DNA from: Aldrovandia affinis
Taxonomy: Eukaryota; Chordata; Actinopteri; Notacanthiformes; Halosauridae
Assembly: GCA_029706075.1 (NCBI GenBank)
Contig: JAINUG010000115.1
Coordinates: 554,501 to 618,500, forward strand
Length of the DNA: 64,000 bases
Reading direction: 5' to 3'
Position 1 is the stretch's first letter; each line of letters opens with the position of its first letter. Positions 24,069-35,171 of the stretch are shown here, piece by piece. The notes below the pieces were generated by a model. The model was not told where the DNA came from and searched no databases. It saw only the letters and a program-made list of their open reading frames with translations. The translations under genes were made by a program, and so were the position numbers.

Positions 24069-24228
24069 TTGAAGTCCTTAAATTTCACATTATAAATAGC
24101 GTGGGGAAGTTGACTACATCGGTAGCTCAGTGTTGCAATGTAAATACACAATGAAGACAATGGGTTGGTTAGCTCTGACAACTGCAAATTGAATGATGTG
24201 AAGGGTCTTCTGGGAAATGCAGTCCAGG
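24069..24228. repeat. Duplicated segment, copy A (contiguous)
   Basis: The 134 bp at 24069-24202 match 28185-28318 with only two visible differences. The next 26 bp (with CTTCTGGGAAATGCAGTCC) match 28689-28714, so the second copy is interrupted by about 360 bp. Confidence 0.85.
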
Positions 24229-25850
24229 TTATCCATGACGACATTTTTTAAATGTAATGCGCTATGTCTAGTTATAATGCATAATTATTTTATTTTCTAG
24301 AAGAATAGGAAAGAAAACATGTCTCTGTTCAATCAGCTTGATGTTACACAACCTGGAATTCTATATTTTGTTCATCTTCATTTATTTTGCGGATCCTTCA
24401 AGAAAACAAGCCTCACGAAATAACAATGATATAGATGGTAAAATGCACCGCCTACCTGTAACTTGGGAGATGGCTAATATACCCTCAAATAATAATATCA
24501 ATAAATCTTACAGATGCACCTTCAAAGTTTCCTCCCAGGCACAGGGAGATAGCCCGCATTCTGGGTATATATATTATGGGAAATACTCATACAACCATAG
24601 TGTATTTAAACCAGAAAGTGTATTGATATGCGGAAATAGTGGTTTAATTGGGTTCCGTTAAAGATTTGTTTCTTGGGCTTACACTCCGGAGGCAAATTTA
24701 GAATGAATGTTAACACGAAACAAGCGGGAGATGGGGAGGCGGTGGGGTGTTGAAAGGTACACGGTGATTTTATACCTGTTGGGAGATTATCAATTTCAGC
24801 TGGTCGAGGGAAGTTTCAGGTGTTGTCTGATAAATTCTCTCCCAAATCTTGGTCTAAAAACTCTTAAGTAATACAATTTGGCTTCTGGATTTGGGGTTTG
24901 GCCAGATTGGCCTAAACTATTTATGCAATTGGACTGGAGTTAAACTGGATACGGAAGGCTGCATATTGCTGGGTGGGTATTGCTCGGTATTGTTATACAT
25001 GAGCAGAGTAAAGGTGTAGCTACAACAACGAAAATGGTGTAGGCTACTCAGAATGGACCAGACTGTCAAAATGGGTAGTCAGAAAACATTCCTGCTTGTA
25101 ATGAATGAAGCAGTTTTATCCTGGTTCTTAGTTCTGCAGTCTTCACTTTACCATGTCCTTTTGAGCTGTGTGAGGCGTGGGTTCCTCTCATAGTAAAAAC
25201 CAGGATTTGAGAATTATATAAAAACTAAATCTTTCCTCAATTGCTACACTACATTCATGCAATTGTCAGTGCAAAGTGCAACCATAGATAAATGTGAAAG
25301 TATAAATGGAAAGAACTCAATTAAATCATCCAAATTAATGTGCACAATTTGTTATTACATACTGTACATTGTCTGATCTATACATTGCGCTATGCACCCA
25401 GCCCAGAGCAACACATTATGTAGGAGAGTGGTACCAAGTTTCGGTGTGGGAGAGTAGGGAGGGCAGTATTTGGTTGCCCATTGGTTGTTACATTTTCTGT
25501 CTGCGTTTTCTTGTCGCGGCAATAATAGGCTACCTGAAAATTCCTCTCCTCATCCTGAGCGCGGGACCCGCGAGATGTGACATTGCAGACAGTGTTCGTC
25601 TCTCTGGGGACCGCTCATTGCAAGAAATGGCCAGATTTTATTGAGACCCCTTCATTACACGGTGTTTCCATATCTTTTCCCCGACCCCCAAAACAGTTTA
25701 GGGCAGAGGCTGGATTGTGCGAGCAATGCTTTACACTTCAAATTAGATCCTGAAGAGGGCGTCCTTGTCAAGTAAACGAAGGAAGGTTTAGCGTCGTGGC
25801 TCATCAGACTCAACGTGGGGGATGGGGACAACTGCCCTTCAGTAAAAGGT
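24229..25850. other. Stretch without a supported gene
   Basis: No exon, RNA gene or clear repeat family was recognised. An open frame at 25369-25644 has no domain that I can identify. Confidence 0.4.
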
Positions 25851-26024
25851 CCAGGGGCTTCATTTATAAAACGTACTTACGCACAGATTTGATCTTAGAA
25901 CGTGCGTACGCTCAAATCCACGCCAAAGTTCAGATTTATAAAAACGGTCTTTGACGTGGAAAAGTACTCAGCTCCACGTCAGGTTTCAACTTGGCGTACG
26001 CACGTTTCCTTGTGGCAATGTTGG

Positions 26025-26450
26025 AGTACTGCAGGTATTCGCGGTCTCGTCTCTTCTCTGTCCTGACCCCTCGCTGGTGGAACTACCTTCCGCAATCGGT
26101 CAGGACCGCGGAATCACTTGCGATCTTCCGCAAGAGACTCAAAACCCACCTTTTCAGACTCCACTACCACTGAATTATGTACATCTAGCTAATTGTCATC
26201 ACCACTGCCTACTTGCTCAACACTATATACCCCTGCTTACTCCATTAAAAAATAATAATTGACTAACTTTTTCCTTCCCAGTGTTACAGGTATGGTACCC
26301 AGCTGCCTTCAATGGTTTATTGCTGTATTACTGCACTGATCTCTTGCGCGTATTATGATTGTTCCTACCATGTATTAATGTACACATTGTAAGTCGCTCT
26401 GGATAAGAGCGTCTGCTAAATGCTTAAAATGTAAATGTAATGTAAAATGT
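26025..26450 (+). mobile_element. L2 LINE 3' fragment inside the Harbinger element
   Basis: The plus strand encodes FSVLTPRWWNYLPQSVRTAE and ends in the L2 3' UTR tail CGCTCTGGATAAGAGCGTCT. It covers only the last part of the LINE, so it is 5'-truncated. It interrupts the left half of the surrounding Harbinger element and is younger than it. Confidence 0.85.
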
Positions 26451-26753
26451 ATTCGGAAATTAACAGCACCAACATGTCGTCTGCTGCCTAATTGTTTCCT
26501 CATTATTATTATTATTATTAGTAGTAGTAGTAGTATTACCAGATTGAACACATTGCTTAGGCTATACGTAATGATTTGCACAATAAAGTTATTAATAAAT
26601 TAAAACAACATAACTTGTTGGAAAACAAAACAAAACACACATTGGTTTTCCAAAACTACCCATATTAGCATAATTGACACATCCTTGAAGGAAATGTATT
26701 TAATATACATATTATGGTTCCACACGTGTAAAACATTTCGGTCAATCTATAGG

Positions 26754-27392
26754 CTATGAAATGTCCAAGAGGACATTGGCAGCATTGTCACTTCTCGAAG
26801 ATATTGCCAACCGTGCAATAAGAAGGGAACGAGTTATTAGAGATTTTGACCTCAGTTTTAAATCAGACCACTTTTTCTTTATGTCCTTCAGGGACCTTTG
26901 CTGCCCCCCCACCTTGTTCACAGCCTGGGCTACAGACTGCCAGGCAGGGCTGGACTGGGACAAAAAATAGGCCCTGCCATTTGGCTCAGACCGGCCCATC
27001 ACAATCGGTCGGACACCGCCCATCACTACGACATCCTTGCAGTCTGTCCATTTTGGGGCGGCCGTTCGATGGCAAAAAAGCATGTGATTGGGCCGCCCAG
27101 TGTCAGTATAGAAAATGAACCAATGGGCCGCTGTCCATTTTTTTTTTTGTTGGCCGTTAGATGACAAAAAAATATATATATACCGGCCCAAAACTAGACC
27201 GGCCCACCGGGAATCTGCCCGGTAGACTATATAGCCAGTCCAGCCTTGCTGCCAGGCCACGTACTTGGTTTTACTGGTAAAGCCACTGGAAAGGCTCCCA
27301 AACAGCGTCACTGCACGCATCTGCACCTCCGCCAACAGGACCTCGATTTCGGCCTCGCAAAAATTATTTTTCTTGCAGCTCGCCATTGTCAA
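26754..27392 (-). pseudogene. Harbinger Myb/SANT-like DNA-binding protein, split by a MITE
   Basis: The minus-strand frame begins MTMASCKKNNFCEAEIEVLL, passes through LFGSLSSGFTSKTKYVAWQ, and after the inserted MITE resumes with WQSVAQAVNKVGGQQRSL, KDIKKKWSDLKLRSKS. Together these make the trihelix/Myb-SANT-like domain of Harbinger accessory proteins (family features: an E-IEVLL helix, a W-Q-VA-AVN helix and an IKKKWSDLK helix). The MITE at 26945-27248 lies between W and Q of the second helix, yet the frame stays open across it for 212 codons. The product would carry about 100 foreign residues within the domain and is unlikely to bind DNA normally. Confidence 0.75.
26945..27248. mobile_element. 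hAT-type MITE with perfect 8-bp target duplication
   Basis: The ends CAGGGCTGGACTGG and CCAGTCCAGCCTTG are inverted copies. The 8-bp direct repeat CTGCCAGG flanks the element exactly (26937-26944 and 27249-27256), the diagnostic hAT duplication length. Internal sequence is also partly inverted (GGGCGGCC / GGCCGCCC-like blocks) and noncoding. Confidence 0.9.
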
Positions 27393-27807
27393 GTAGGGGA
27401 TTTGTGTTTTGATTCGAGCTCCTTTATATGCTAACGATATTAATTAGGTGGCGTTTACAAGGCGGAGATCTAAAACCATTCAGCTACGCACAATTTCAAG
27501 ATCATTTGTGATTTAGAGATTTCACATCTGGGGGAGTGGCGTACGCACGTTTTTTTGTGCGTACGTTCAGTTTCTCTGAATCACACTTAGCACATTTCAG
27601 AAATGATCTTAGATCAAATAATCAAAAAAATTGGATGGTTTCTACGCAACTTTTTATAAATAAGGCCCAAGGTCATTGAAAACTGTACATTTGTTAGGAT
27701 GACACAGATCGGACCCAAATGTAGACATAAACACTGAGGATTCAGTAAAGTGAAGTATTTATTATGAACAAAAGACTGGGGCAGGGAAGCGATGGTGAGG
27801 GCAGACG

Positions 27808-27851
27808 AGGGAGGCAGGCAGGACAGGTAAGTGGGCAGGCAGGCAAGCGGG

Positions 27852-27899
<48 letters not shown>

Positions 27900-27902
27900 C
27901 GA
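27808..27902 (+). repeat. (GCAG)n / (GGCA)n microsatellite
   Basis: A nearly pure tetranucleotide run, longest at about 27836-27900. Long open frames of Cys-Leu-Pro-Ala repeats on the minus strand are artefacts of this run. Confidence 0.95.
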
Positions 27903-28184
27903 GGAGTGAACCACTGAAGTGGGGACAACGATCTGACAGTGAGTTGATGAGAAACCGGGGTTGATATACACTGTAGGGCTGATGATAATTGATGACAGGT
28001 GTGTAGGTAGAGCAGGTGTCATAGATCCATGGTAATTCAGGAGGGAGCCAGAGAATGCAGAGGAGGAAAGCCGCCCACCACCACACACACACACAAACAC
28101 AAAATCTGACAGGGAGAACAGGAACACAGGGGAAAAGGGAAAAGGGAAAACATGAGGAAACACAAAAAATAAACAAAGTTGTCC

Positions 28185-28714
28185 TTGAAGTCCTTAAATT
28201 TCACATTATAAATAGCGTGGGAAAGTTGACTACATCGGTAGCTCAGTGTTGCAATGTAAATACACAATGAAGACAATGGGTTGGTTAGCTCTGACAACTG
28301 CAAATGGAATGATGTGAAACTACTGGCTTAACAAGGGACTGGAGAAGTGTAAACTTGTTACTACAACAACAGAAATTAAACTACTGTCACAACAATTATA
28401 ACCATCAAAGGTAAAAGAACAAAGCACATTTGTCTGGAACAGTAACTGTTCTGTTGTCGTGTTTTTATAAATTTTATTTTTTAATGACAAATACGTTTGA
28501 AAGGATTCCTGCAATGTGTAAAGCATGTTATATTGTTTACTCCCTTTCAGGACAAAGGTACTGTATCCTGATCCAAAAGAAGAGACCGATATGAGTATCA
28601 AAAATACATTGATTAACAGGGAAACTAAACAGGCTCATTTAACCTTTAGTCACTTGGGTTATGGTCAGGTGAATCATGTGAATGATGAAAGGCCTTCTGG
28701 GAAATGCAGTCCTG
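28185..28714. repeat. Duplicated segment, copy B (interrupted)
   Basis: Positions 28185-28318 and 28679-28714 correspond to the contiguous copy A at 24069-24228. The intervening 360 bp has no recognised inverted ends, and GAATGATG occurs at both of its borders. Confidence 0.8.
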
Positions 28715-31040
28715 GAAGCAGGGAGCTGGGGTCTTAGGACAGAGATCATAGGGCTAATGTTGTAAACTCGAGCTCTAGGGTTCTTGGTATGGATGTAGTA
28801 ATTGGTGGAATTTTGCATGGTTGTAGGAGCTGGCATCTTTGTTATGGGTTTAGGAACCACACCTGGATCAAATATGTAGTCAATAATTCAACTCTTTAAA
28901 TGCTTGTCAAATATGAAAATGGTCCTGCAGATCCCTGAGAATTTTCAATGAAACACAACTAAATTATGAAACTGTGCTAAATAAAACTTTACAGGTGTCT
29001 AAAGGGTCAAAGCGGTTCAAATGATTATTTTGCTCTGGTAGGAAGTGAGGTGTGGGGTCTTGTCAGGCTGTTGGGATCAGACAGAGGTGTATCGTAACAG
29101 CTCCTACTCTCGGCATGTCATGAGATCACAGATGCCGAGGGCGTGAGTCAGCCTCCTCACAAAGATCCACAATGTCCTGACGATGGCGTCAGCCTGAGCC
29201 TTCACGCCTGTGCCTCGGAGGCGAGAACATTGCACCCCCATCTGAAACCTTAGTCATCTCGGAGGTCTCAGCCAGGGGAAACGTTCGGCTCAAATTCAAT
29301 CGCATCCTGCTCATGGGAAGGGTGTATGTTCCTGGAGGTGGAACTCTAGGGAATTGACATTCTGTTGAGGTGGTAACCGACGCTGCAGTGACATCGCCCC
29401 CACGCACGGCAGGCAAGATCCACATGCACAGGCCTTGTGACGACGTGGGGCAATACAATCTGTATGCAGATCATTATGTCACTCGAGATCCGTAAATTGT
29501 CAGCCAGGCTTTGTGAAGAATGGTACCGCCGTCCCCGTTAGGCTTTGAGTGTTTAGAACAGAGTTTCTCAGGCGCCCATGTACAGAGGCCCTTAAATTCC
29601 TCTCGGCTGACTGAACTCGCCCACTGGGAGCCCGTGAGAAGAGCAGGAGTGATACATTATGTCACTGTCTGTCCCCTATCAACCTCGGGCTCCACCCTTG
29701 TGTTTATAAGAACAGGTTTTATTTAGCCATGGTTACTGCCGACTGACACAGACCCTTATTTATTGCTTCAGGTAGGATGGCTTGTTTTGCCCAGCAGTCG
29801 CTCACAATGCAGTCAACAATACAACCACTTTACTAATGGTTTTAATTTCAGACGCTCCTTGAGAATTCGAGGTTCCATCTGCAGATTGTAGTTTTTAGAC
29901 GTCAGGCTATAGAATTTCCACGTCCCATTCTAGCATTGTTTTGTGTAACGTCTAAGTGTTTTAACAAGTCATTTCGGGAATTTGATCTGTTGTGTGACGA
30001 AAGGATATGACAAAGTGTATTCTTATATCAATAATTAATGTTTTGCCAAAAGTGTCAGATAGAATTCTATAATTCGAAACTCTTTCCTTGACATTAGCTT
30101 GCCACCATTGCGTCACCTGTTGAGACCTTACGTCTTTATTTTTATATTTCAATTCAACTCCATTCAAGGGTGGCACAGAGGTGGTGGATAGCATTGGATG
30201 CTAGCATAGTCTCCCTTGGTGTGTGCCAATTAAAATGTTCAAAGTACGATTAGGTAGTGCAGGTAATACACCCAAACGTGGGCGAGGGAGTGGCAGATGG
30301 ACAGTCATACGCCTGTGGCCTCGACGGAGAGGCATGCCAGTGACACATGCGCTTGAAGGTTTCTTGCCGAAAGGAATGTATGATAGGAACAGATTGTTCC
30401 CATGCGCCTTGCTTGTCCAGATCTGTAGATTGTTTAGATAGTAAGGAGAGAACAATCATTTGTGCCGCATAGTTGGGTGATGAGGTAGGGTGAGGGAGGC
30501 AGGAATCCGAAGGGCATGAGAAAGTGTACCAGCAGGGATCCGTGGTGGGGAAGTAAAGTGAGGTGAAGGAATTAACTTACAATTTAAGGGCTTAGAATTG
30601 TAGGGCTTCATCAGATTGTAGTTTGACATACAGAATCATGCTTTAAGAATGTTCAAGTCCTATGTCATGCCATTATTTTGCATTACATTAGTGCAAGATG
30701 TTTTTAAATAGTAATTACAGGTGTTTTAACTGGTAGTGTAGCGGAAAGACATTCATTTTATTTATTTTTGTTTGTTTTCTTTATTTTATAGCATAATGTA
30801 TTTTTCTTATTTATCTGTTTTTTGTCAGCTTGTTGCTTTTTTTGGTTTGTTTACCTGTTTGCTTTGTTTTCATTGATGTGGGTGAGGTACCATACCCCTC
30901 TGGCCATTTCTAGCCCCATCATGCACTGTTTATGTGATTATATTTTTTCTTTTTCTGTTATGTCCTCTGTTTTTAAACCAGTGTGCAAATAAATAAACTA
31001 AATTAAAGACATAACAAAGAGCATTCTTATGTCAATGTCT
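28715..31040. other. Stretch without a supported gene
   Basis: No exon or RNA gene is supported. The G/C-richer part at 29100-29460 has open frames on the minus strand but no recognisable domain. No repeat family was identified by eye except AT-rich low complexity near 30750-30990. Confidence 0.4.
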
Positions 31041-31044
31041 TGCA

Positions 31045-31260
31045 GCAGTAATGGTTAGGGTACTGGGCTTGTAACTCAGAGTTTGCCGGTTCAATTCCCA
31101 GGTGGGGGGCACTGCTGTTGTACCCTTAAGCAAGGTACTTAACCTGAATTGCTTCAGTAAAAATATCCAGCTGTAAATGTAAAAAATATGGATTGTATGT
31201 AAAGAAATATAAATTGTGTAAGTCGCTCTGAATAAGCCTAAAAATGTAAAAATGTCAATA
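31045..31260 (+). mobile_element. tRNA-derived SINE with L2-like tail, copy 3
   Basis: Contains the same head (TAATGGTTAGGGTACTGGGC, GGTTCAATTCCC), body (AAGCAAGGTACTTAACCTGA) and a shortened tail (GTAAGTCGCTCTGAATAAG) as the copies at 11498 and 18706, with more differences. Confidence 0.82.
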
Positions 31261-31284
31261 AGAATTAGCATTGGCTCAGGAAAA

Positions 31285-31622
31285 TACACTACCGGTAGTT
31301 TAGAAGTTTTAAAACGCCCCCATTTTCCATTTCTTACTGAAATTTAAGCAGTTCAAGTCCAGTGAATAACCTGAAATGGTACAAAGGTAAGCGGCAAACT
31401 GCCAGAGGTAAAAAAACGGAACATTTATATAACATTAATAATGTAAATTTTTGTCAATGAGTCATTTCCTACACCAGCAAAAGGCACTTGGAAACTGGAG
31501 GAAACTGACAGGAAGGTCTGGCAGACCCAAAGCCACAACAAAATCAGAAGACAAGTTTCTGAGAGTCAACAGCTTTGTGTGGTAGGCGGCTCACAGGACA
31601 ACAGCTTCAAGCACAGCTTAAC
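31285..31622 (+). mobile_element. Tc1-like transposon fragment (second family)
   Basis: Starts with TACACTACCGGTAGTTTAGA, a degraded end of the fish Tc1 family with TACACTACCGGTCAAAAGTTT termini. At 31500-31620 it encodes the paired-like DNA-binding region in two frames (GRSGRPKATTKSEDKFLRVN, then GRRLTGQQLQAQLN), so a frameshift is present. The catalytic part is absent. Confidence 0.75.
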
Positions 31623-32364
31623 ATTGATTGAAGTAAGGAAGTCGTTGCAATGAGACGAGTCTACGAATAGCAGAGGCCATTCCAAATTGAGTAAGGAAAA
31701 CATTGTGGTTAAAAATAAAAAATTTCATAGCCAACAAAAGCATTGTGTAGTTGGAAGTTAAACTCACAAAATAGCTTTCATACGCTGTGCCTTGCATGGT
31801 TAGACCGGTCCATTTGTTGTTTAGCCTACAAAAGAGAATTTGCACAATTGCTATTGATCTTGAAGCAGGACTGGATGTACTTTACCTTTTATTGAATCAA
31901 AATACAAAAGAACCCTTGGTTACTATGAGGTCTGGTTTGCATCCAAGCATTTTTCTCCCCTCCGCCTCCACTTAGGGGCGCATTCGTATTGGATACTTCC
32001 AGCGGGGACATGTAGAGGTGCCCATAGAGGAGGGAATTACAAAACAACACATTCCTGTGTGCCTTGGCACACAGACACCCACACCCAAGTGAAAGGAAGC
32101 AGGGCAGTGCAAGAGTTTTAGAAACACCAACTGCTTTCAACTGGTGGAGACTTGTTGACAAAGAAAAAGGGCAGGATAATAACTTGCCTTTAAGCTTATA
32201 ATCACTCCAAACCGGTTTTATATTTATTTTAACATGCTTGCCCATTTTAATACAGGCCACCCAGTAATAGCTTGTTACCTTTTACTTAACGGTCTGTCTA
32301 ATAATGCATGCATATTGTACAGTATTATGAAAGATTCAAAATACATACGCGAGATTTCCACAAT

Positions 32365-32370
32365 TTTATT
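32365..32370 (-). terminator. Poly(A) signal of ppp1r3c
   Basis: AATAAA on the minus strand, 462 bp after the ppp1r3c stop codon; it gives a 3' UTR of plausible length. Confidence 0.6.
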
Positions 32371-32831
32371 AAAAAAGTGAAATGACAAAAAACAAAACAC
32401 TCCAATACAGACAAGTCAGTCACACATGGTGGACTGCACAGCAAGAGTGCATCCTTCCAAGTAAATTTCTGACACGGACAAACAGGGTGCCTCAACGAAA
32501 CTCAGCATAAATATATCAAATAAATATTCAAATTCCAGTTCAAGTTGGAGTTGGGTTCACTTTAGGATATTAGAATGCAGTTTCATAGCTCTCTCACCAT
32601 TTGAGAGAATCCAAGGAGCTCCAAAGTCTTAGCTTGGGGCAAGGAACTTGGAACTGAGACAATACCAAAAGGTTTAGGCCAACGATGTCCATTCTAGCCG
32701 CATCCAGGATTAAAATCTACATCTGTCAGGATCCGGAGTCAGAACTTCACCTGGACCCAACTGCTACAGGAAAATGGCACAAGTTTAGTTCAGTTCAGTT
32801 TCCTTGACTACTGGAAGGGGGTTTCTCCGAT

Positions 32832-34533
32832 CTATCCCCGTTCGGCGCGGGTCGAGAGCAAGCTGGTCGAGAGAGAGTTGGTCAAGTAGTTCAATCTGTG
32901 TCCCGGGGCCCTTGGCAAGCTTACCCACGATCCCTTGCGCTTAGCAGGAAGGGTGAGGGAGCAGTGCGATGTGAGGATGCTGGCTGTGGTGGTCTTGGGT
33001 TCAGTGCAGACATGGATGCGATAGTTCTGCCCTTTGTTGTTGTCCCATAGGGGGGCACACTGGCCACCGGGGCTGAAGGAGATGCAGAACTCCAGCCGCT
33101 CCCTGGGGTCCAGGTTTTGGGGGAGGGGAACGTTGAAGGTGAAGAGGTCAGTGTCCAGGGTGGCTGCATTCCGTAGATGCAGGTGGGTGCAGGGCACATC
33201 ATGGTGGGATTTCCAGGAGTCAAAGGTGATGCGCACATGCACAGCCTTTTCGAAGCCGATATTCCGCACACGCACCCTGCCCTTGAGTGCATGGGCCGTC
33301 ACGCTACAGCTCTCCAACAGCACCAGCGATTCCTGCAGGCGCGCACTGAAGGACACGAAGTCGGCCACAGGCTGGAGGAAGCCTAGCCACAGCTGCTGCC
33401 CCCTCCTGGCTGGAGGTCGGACCTCCACCACTTTGCCGCCCACTTGGCTCGCCCCTCCCGGCCCCAGCAGGCGGGACACCCTCAGGGCAGTCTCGTCAGG
33501 AGGTGGGGACAGGCACCGCCCCGGGGGCTCCACCTCCTCGGAGAAAAAGCGCACTGCTGTGAGCGCCAATCCCTTGGCGTCAGCGAACACCACCCGCTTC
33601 TTCTTGGCACCGGAGCCGAGGGTGGAGCTCCTCGCCGCCGCCCAATTTAGGGAGGGGAGCGCGGGCTGCTTCTGTAGCACGTGATGGAGGGTGCGGGGGG
33701 CCACAACAGACTTCGGCGAGAACGCCCCCAGCAAGTGGTTGAGAGGGGGGCTCTGGGAGAGATACAGTCGCATGGTAGCCAGGTCCATGGGCATCACAGA
33801 TGCAGGCATGGAGCGCCCACCCAACCCTGGCAACACCCTAGAGAATGACAATTCACAGATCAATTCACAGATCAATAATAATGGACTACATTTATAGAGT
33901 TATAGGGTTCTGATATTATGGTTAAAGAAATGAGTTAGTCGTGGGAATGCTCCTTGTTGTGCCTTTTCTATAAAACAGACTAAACTAACAGATGCAATAA
34001 AACAATGCTATGAAAATTCTAAAACTTGACATCAACAATATATGATATGCAGACAGAACCCTAGAATTCTAAGCTCTCAATATTGTGTCTTTCATCTCAT
34101 GATCTCATAATACTTTACAGTGAAGGGGGAAATTTCAGCAACCACTAACAGAACAACAACAACTGTAGGGCGGCAGTTAAGGCCAAGGGTGAGCAACTGA
34201 AGTGCTCTGAAGCGGAGTAGTCCATTGACAGTCATGAAATTCTGTCAAATTCAGTTCTAGTTATTTGATTATTTAGAAGACTTGTTGTATAGAAAGTAAA
34301 ATCTGCTCATGTTGTAAGATGAAACCTAGTGCAGGTTGAAATGCAACACCTGCGTGTGTGTGGGAAACTAGAAAAAGGATCCAGAATTGTCCCAAGAAAT
34401 GATCCAGCTGTGTGACTGTGTTAGACCTCCTTGTTAAGACACACGGAATAAGAAAAAGAAAATAGCGTCCCTAGTGTAGACATGCGGAAATCGTATGACA
34501 TTTTTTGGGCTGTGCTTACGTTGTACAGCTCAT
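32832..34533 (-). CDS. ppp1r3c: Protein phosphatase 1 regulatory subunit 3C (glycogen-targeting), 339 aa
   Basis: PPP1R3C (PTG) tethers PP1 to glycogen so that glycogen synthase and phosphorylase are dephosphorylated. Coding exons are 34533-34520 (MSCT) and 33837-32832, joined through a GTAAGC donor and CTCTAG acceptor; the sum is 1020 nt in frame. The joined start MSCT followed by SVMPMDLATMRLYLSQSPP resembles the PPP1R3C N-terminus (MSCT...SVMPVD), which favours 3C over 3B, 3D or 3E. The PP1-docking motif RVVF is at residues 86-89 within KKKRVVFADAKG. The CBM21 glycogen-binding domain covers about 175-285, with FDSWKS (210-215) and WDNNKGQNYRI (269-279). The C-terminus after about 285 is divergent from mammals. 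An ATG farther 5' in the main exon (33875) lies in intron sequence and is not used in this model. A noncoding exon 1 ends at 35011. Confidence 0.92.
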
Positions 34534-34613
34534 CTTCGTGCGTTTGATGGAATGCAAATGTGTCTCCTGAAAAACGATCAAAGCACACCGATTTCAAACG
34601 AGGCGACAACCTA
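34529..34613 (-). other. ppp1r3c: ppp1r3c exon 2 (5' UTR plus start codon)
   Basis: Bounded by a CTCCCTAG acceptor at 34614 and the GTAAGC donor after 34520; the exon as used extends to 34520. It contains a single ATG at 34533-34531 that encodes MSCT, the conserved beginning of PPP1R3C. Confidence 0.8.
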
Positions 34614-35010
34614 GGGAGGAAGAAATTAAATATATTAAATTTCAGAACAGGTTACAAAACAAACAAAATCTACCAAACACTTGAAGACTATTAGTTGGTC
34701 TTCCTGAAAATAATTGATGTGATTAGCTGTACTGCTGAAAAATAGTCACGTTATATAGCCTAATGATGTAGTCTGATGAAACCATGTCTGACTTGTTCGC
34801 ATGCAGCTTGATAGATAGCCTATCGAACTACTTTAGTTGACATTGAACTTTCTACGCACGGTTTAACAGCACGTTACCAAGCGAACAAACTTCACGAACA
34901 GTATTTATGTGGTCAAATGCAATGTTAACTCTATAGGGAAAAAACATCATAAAGTCACAAGTTAAAATGTCTGAAATTAGTCTAACAATATTGTTTTCTA
35001 CCTACTTACC

Positions 35011-35171
35011 GAAATTCAAGAATCCATTCCTTAAATACGTTTCCCGAAAGGAAGAGCACACCGGAATATGGATGTATTCCGAATCGTAGTAGCGGGTTCG
35101 AAACTACTAGTGAACAAAATGCTCCAGCGATTTATAAACTAATCTTTCAGCAGCTGTTCCAAATTCACGTG
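35011..35171 (-). promoter_or_regulatory. Putative ppp1r3c first (noncoding) exon and promoter with CACGTG E-box
   Basis: A strong donor (TTTCG|GTAAGT on the minus strand) ends an exon at 35011. Its 5' limit is not visible, probably near 35100. A CACGTG palindrome at 35166-35171 lies just upstream; such E-boxes bind ChREBP/MondoA, USF or HIF-type factors, and mammalian PPP1R3C is known to respond to carbohydrate and hypoxia signals. Regulatory use here is inferred only. Confidence 0.45.

Larger units (their letters stand above)
25855..27670. mobile_element. PIF/Harbinger-type transposon carrying a Myb-like gene, nested insertions inside
   Basis: The ends are inverted: GGGGCTTCATTTATAAAACG at the left and TTTTTATAAATAAGGCCC at the right, with further inverted matches inside (ACGCACAGATTTGATCTTA versus GATCTTAGATCAAATAATC; GGCGTACGCACGTTT on both sides). 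Terminal GGGC-TYATTTATAAA sequences and an accessory Myb/SANT protein are features of Harbinger elements. No DDE transposase is present, so the element is non-autonomous or deleted. It contains an L2 fragment and a hAT MITE. Confidence 0.78.

Noticed and set aside
27614-28176. Open frames of repeating Cys-Leu-Pro-Ala
   Set aside because: They are translations of the GCAG tetranucleotide repeat.
29189-29458. Gene exon on the minus strand (89 open codons)
   Set aside because: No domain and no paired splice sites; start and end do not fit a gene model.
33034-33684. 216-codon plus-strand open frame
   Set aside because: It is antisense to the CBM21-coding exon of ppp1r3c and has no domain; G/C-rich coding sequence often leaves the opposite strand open.
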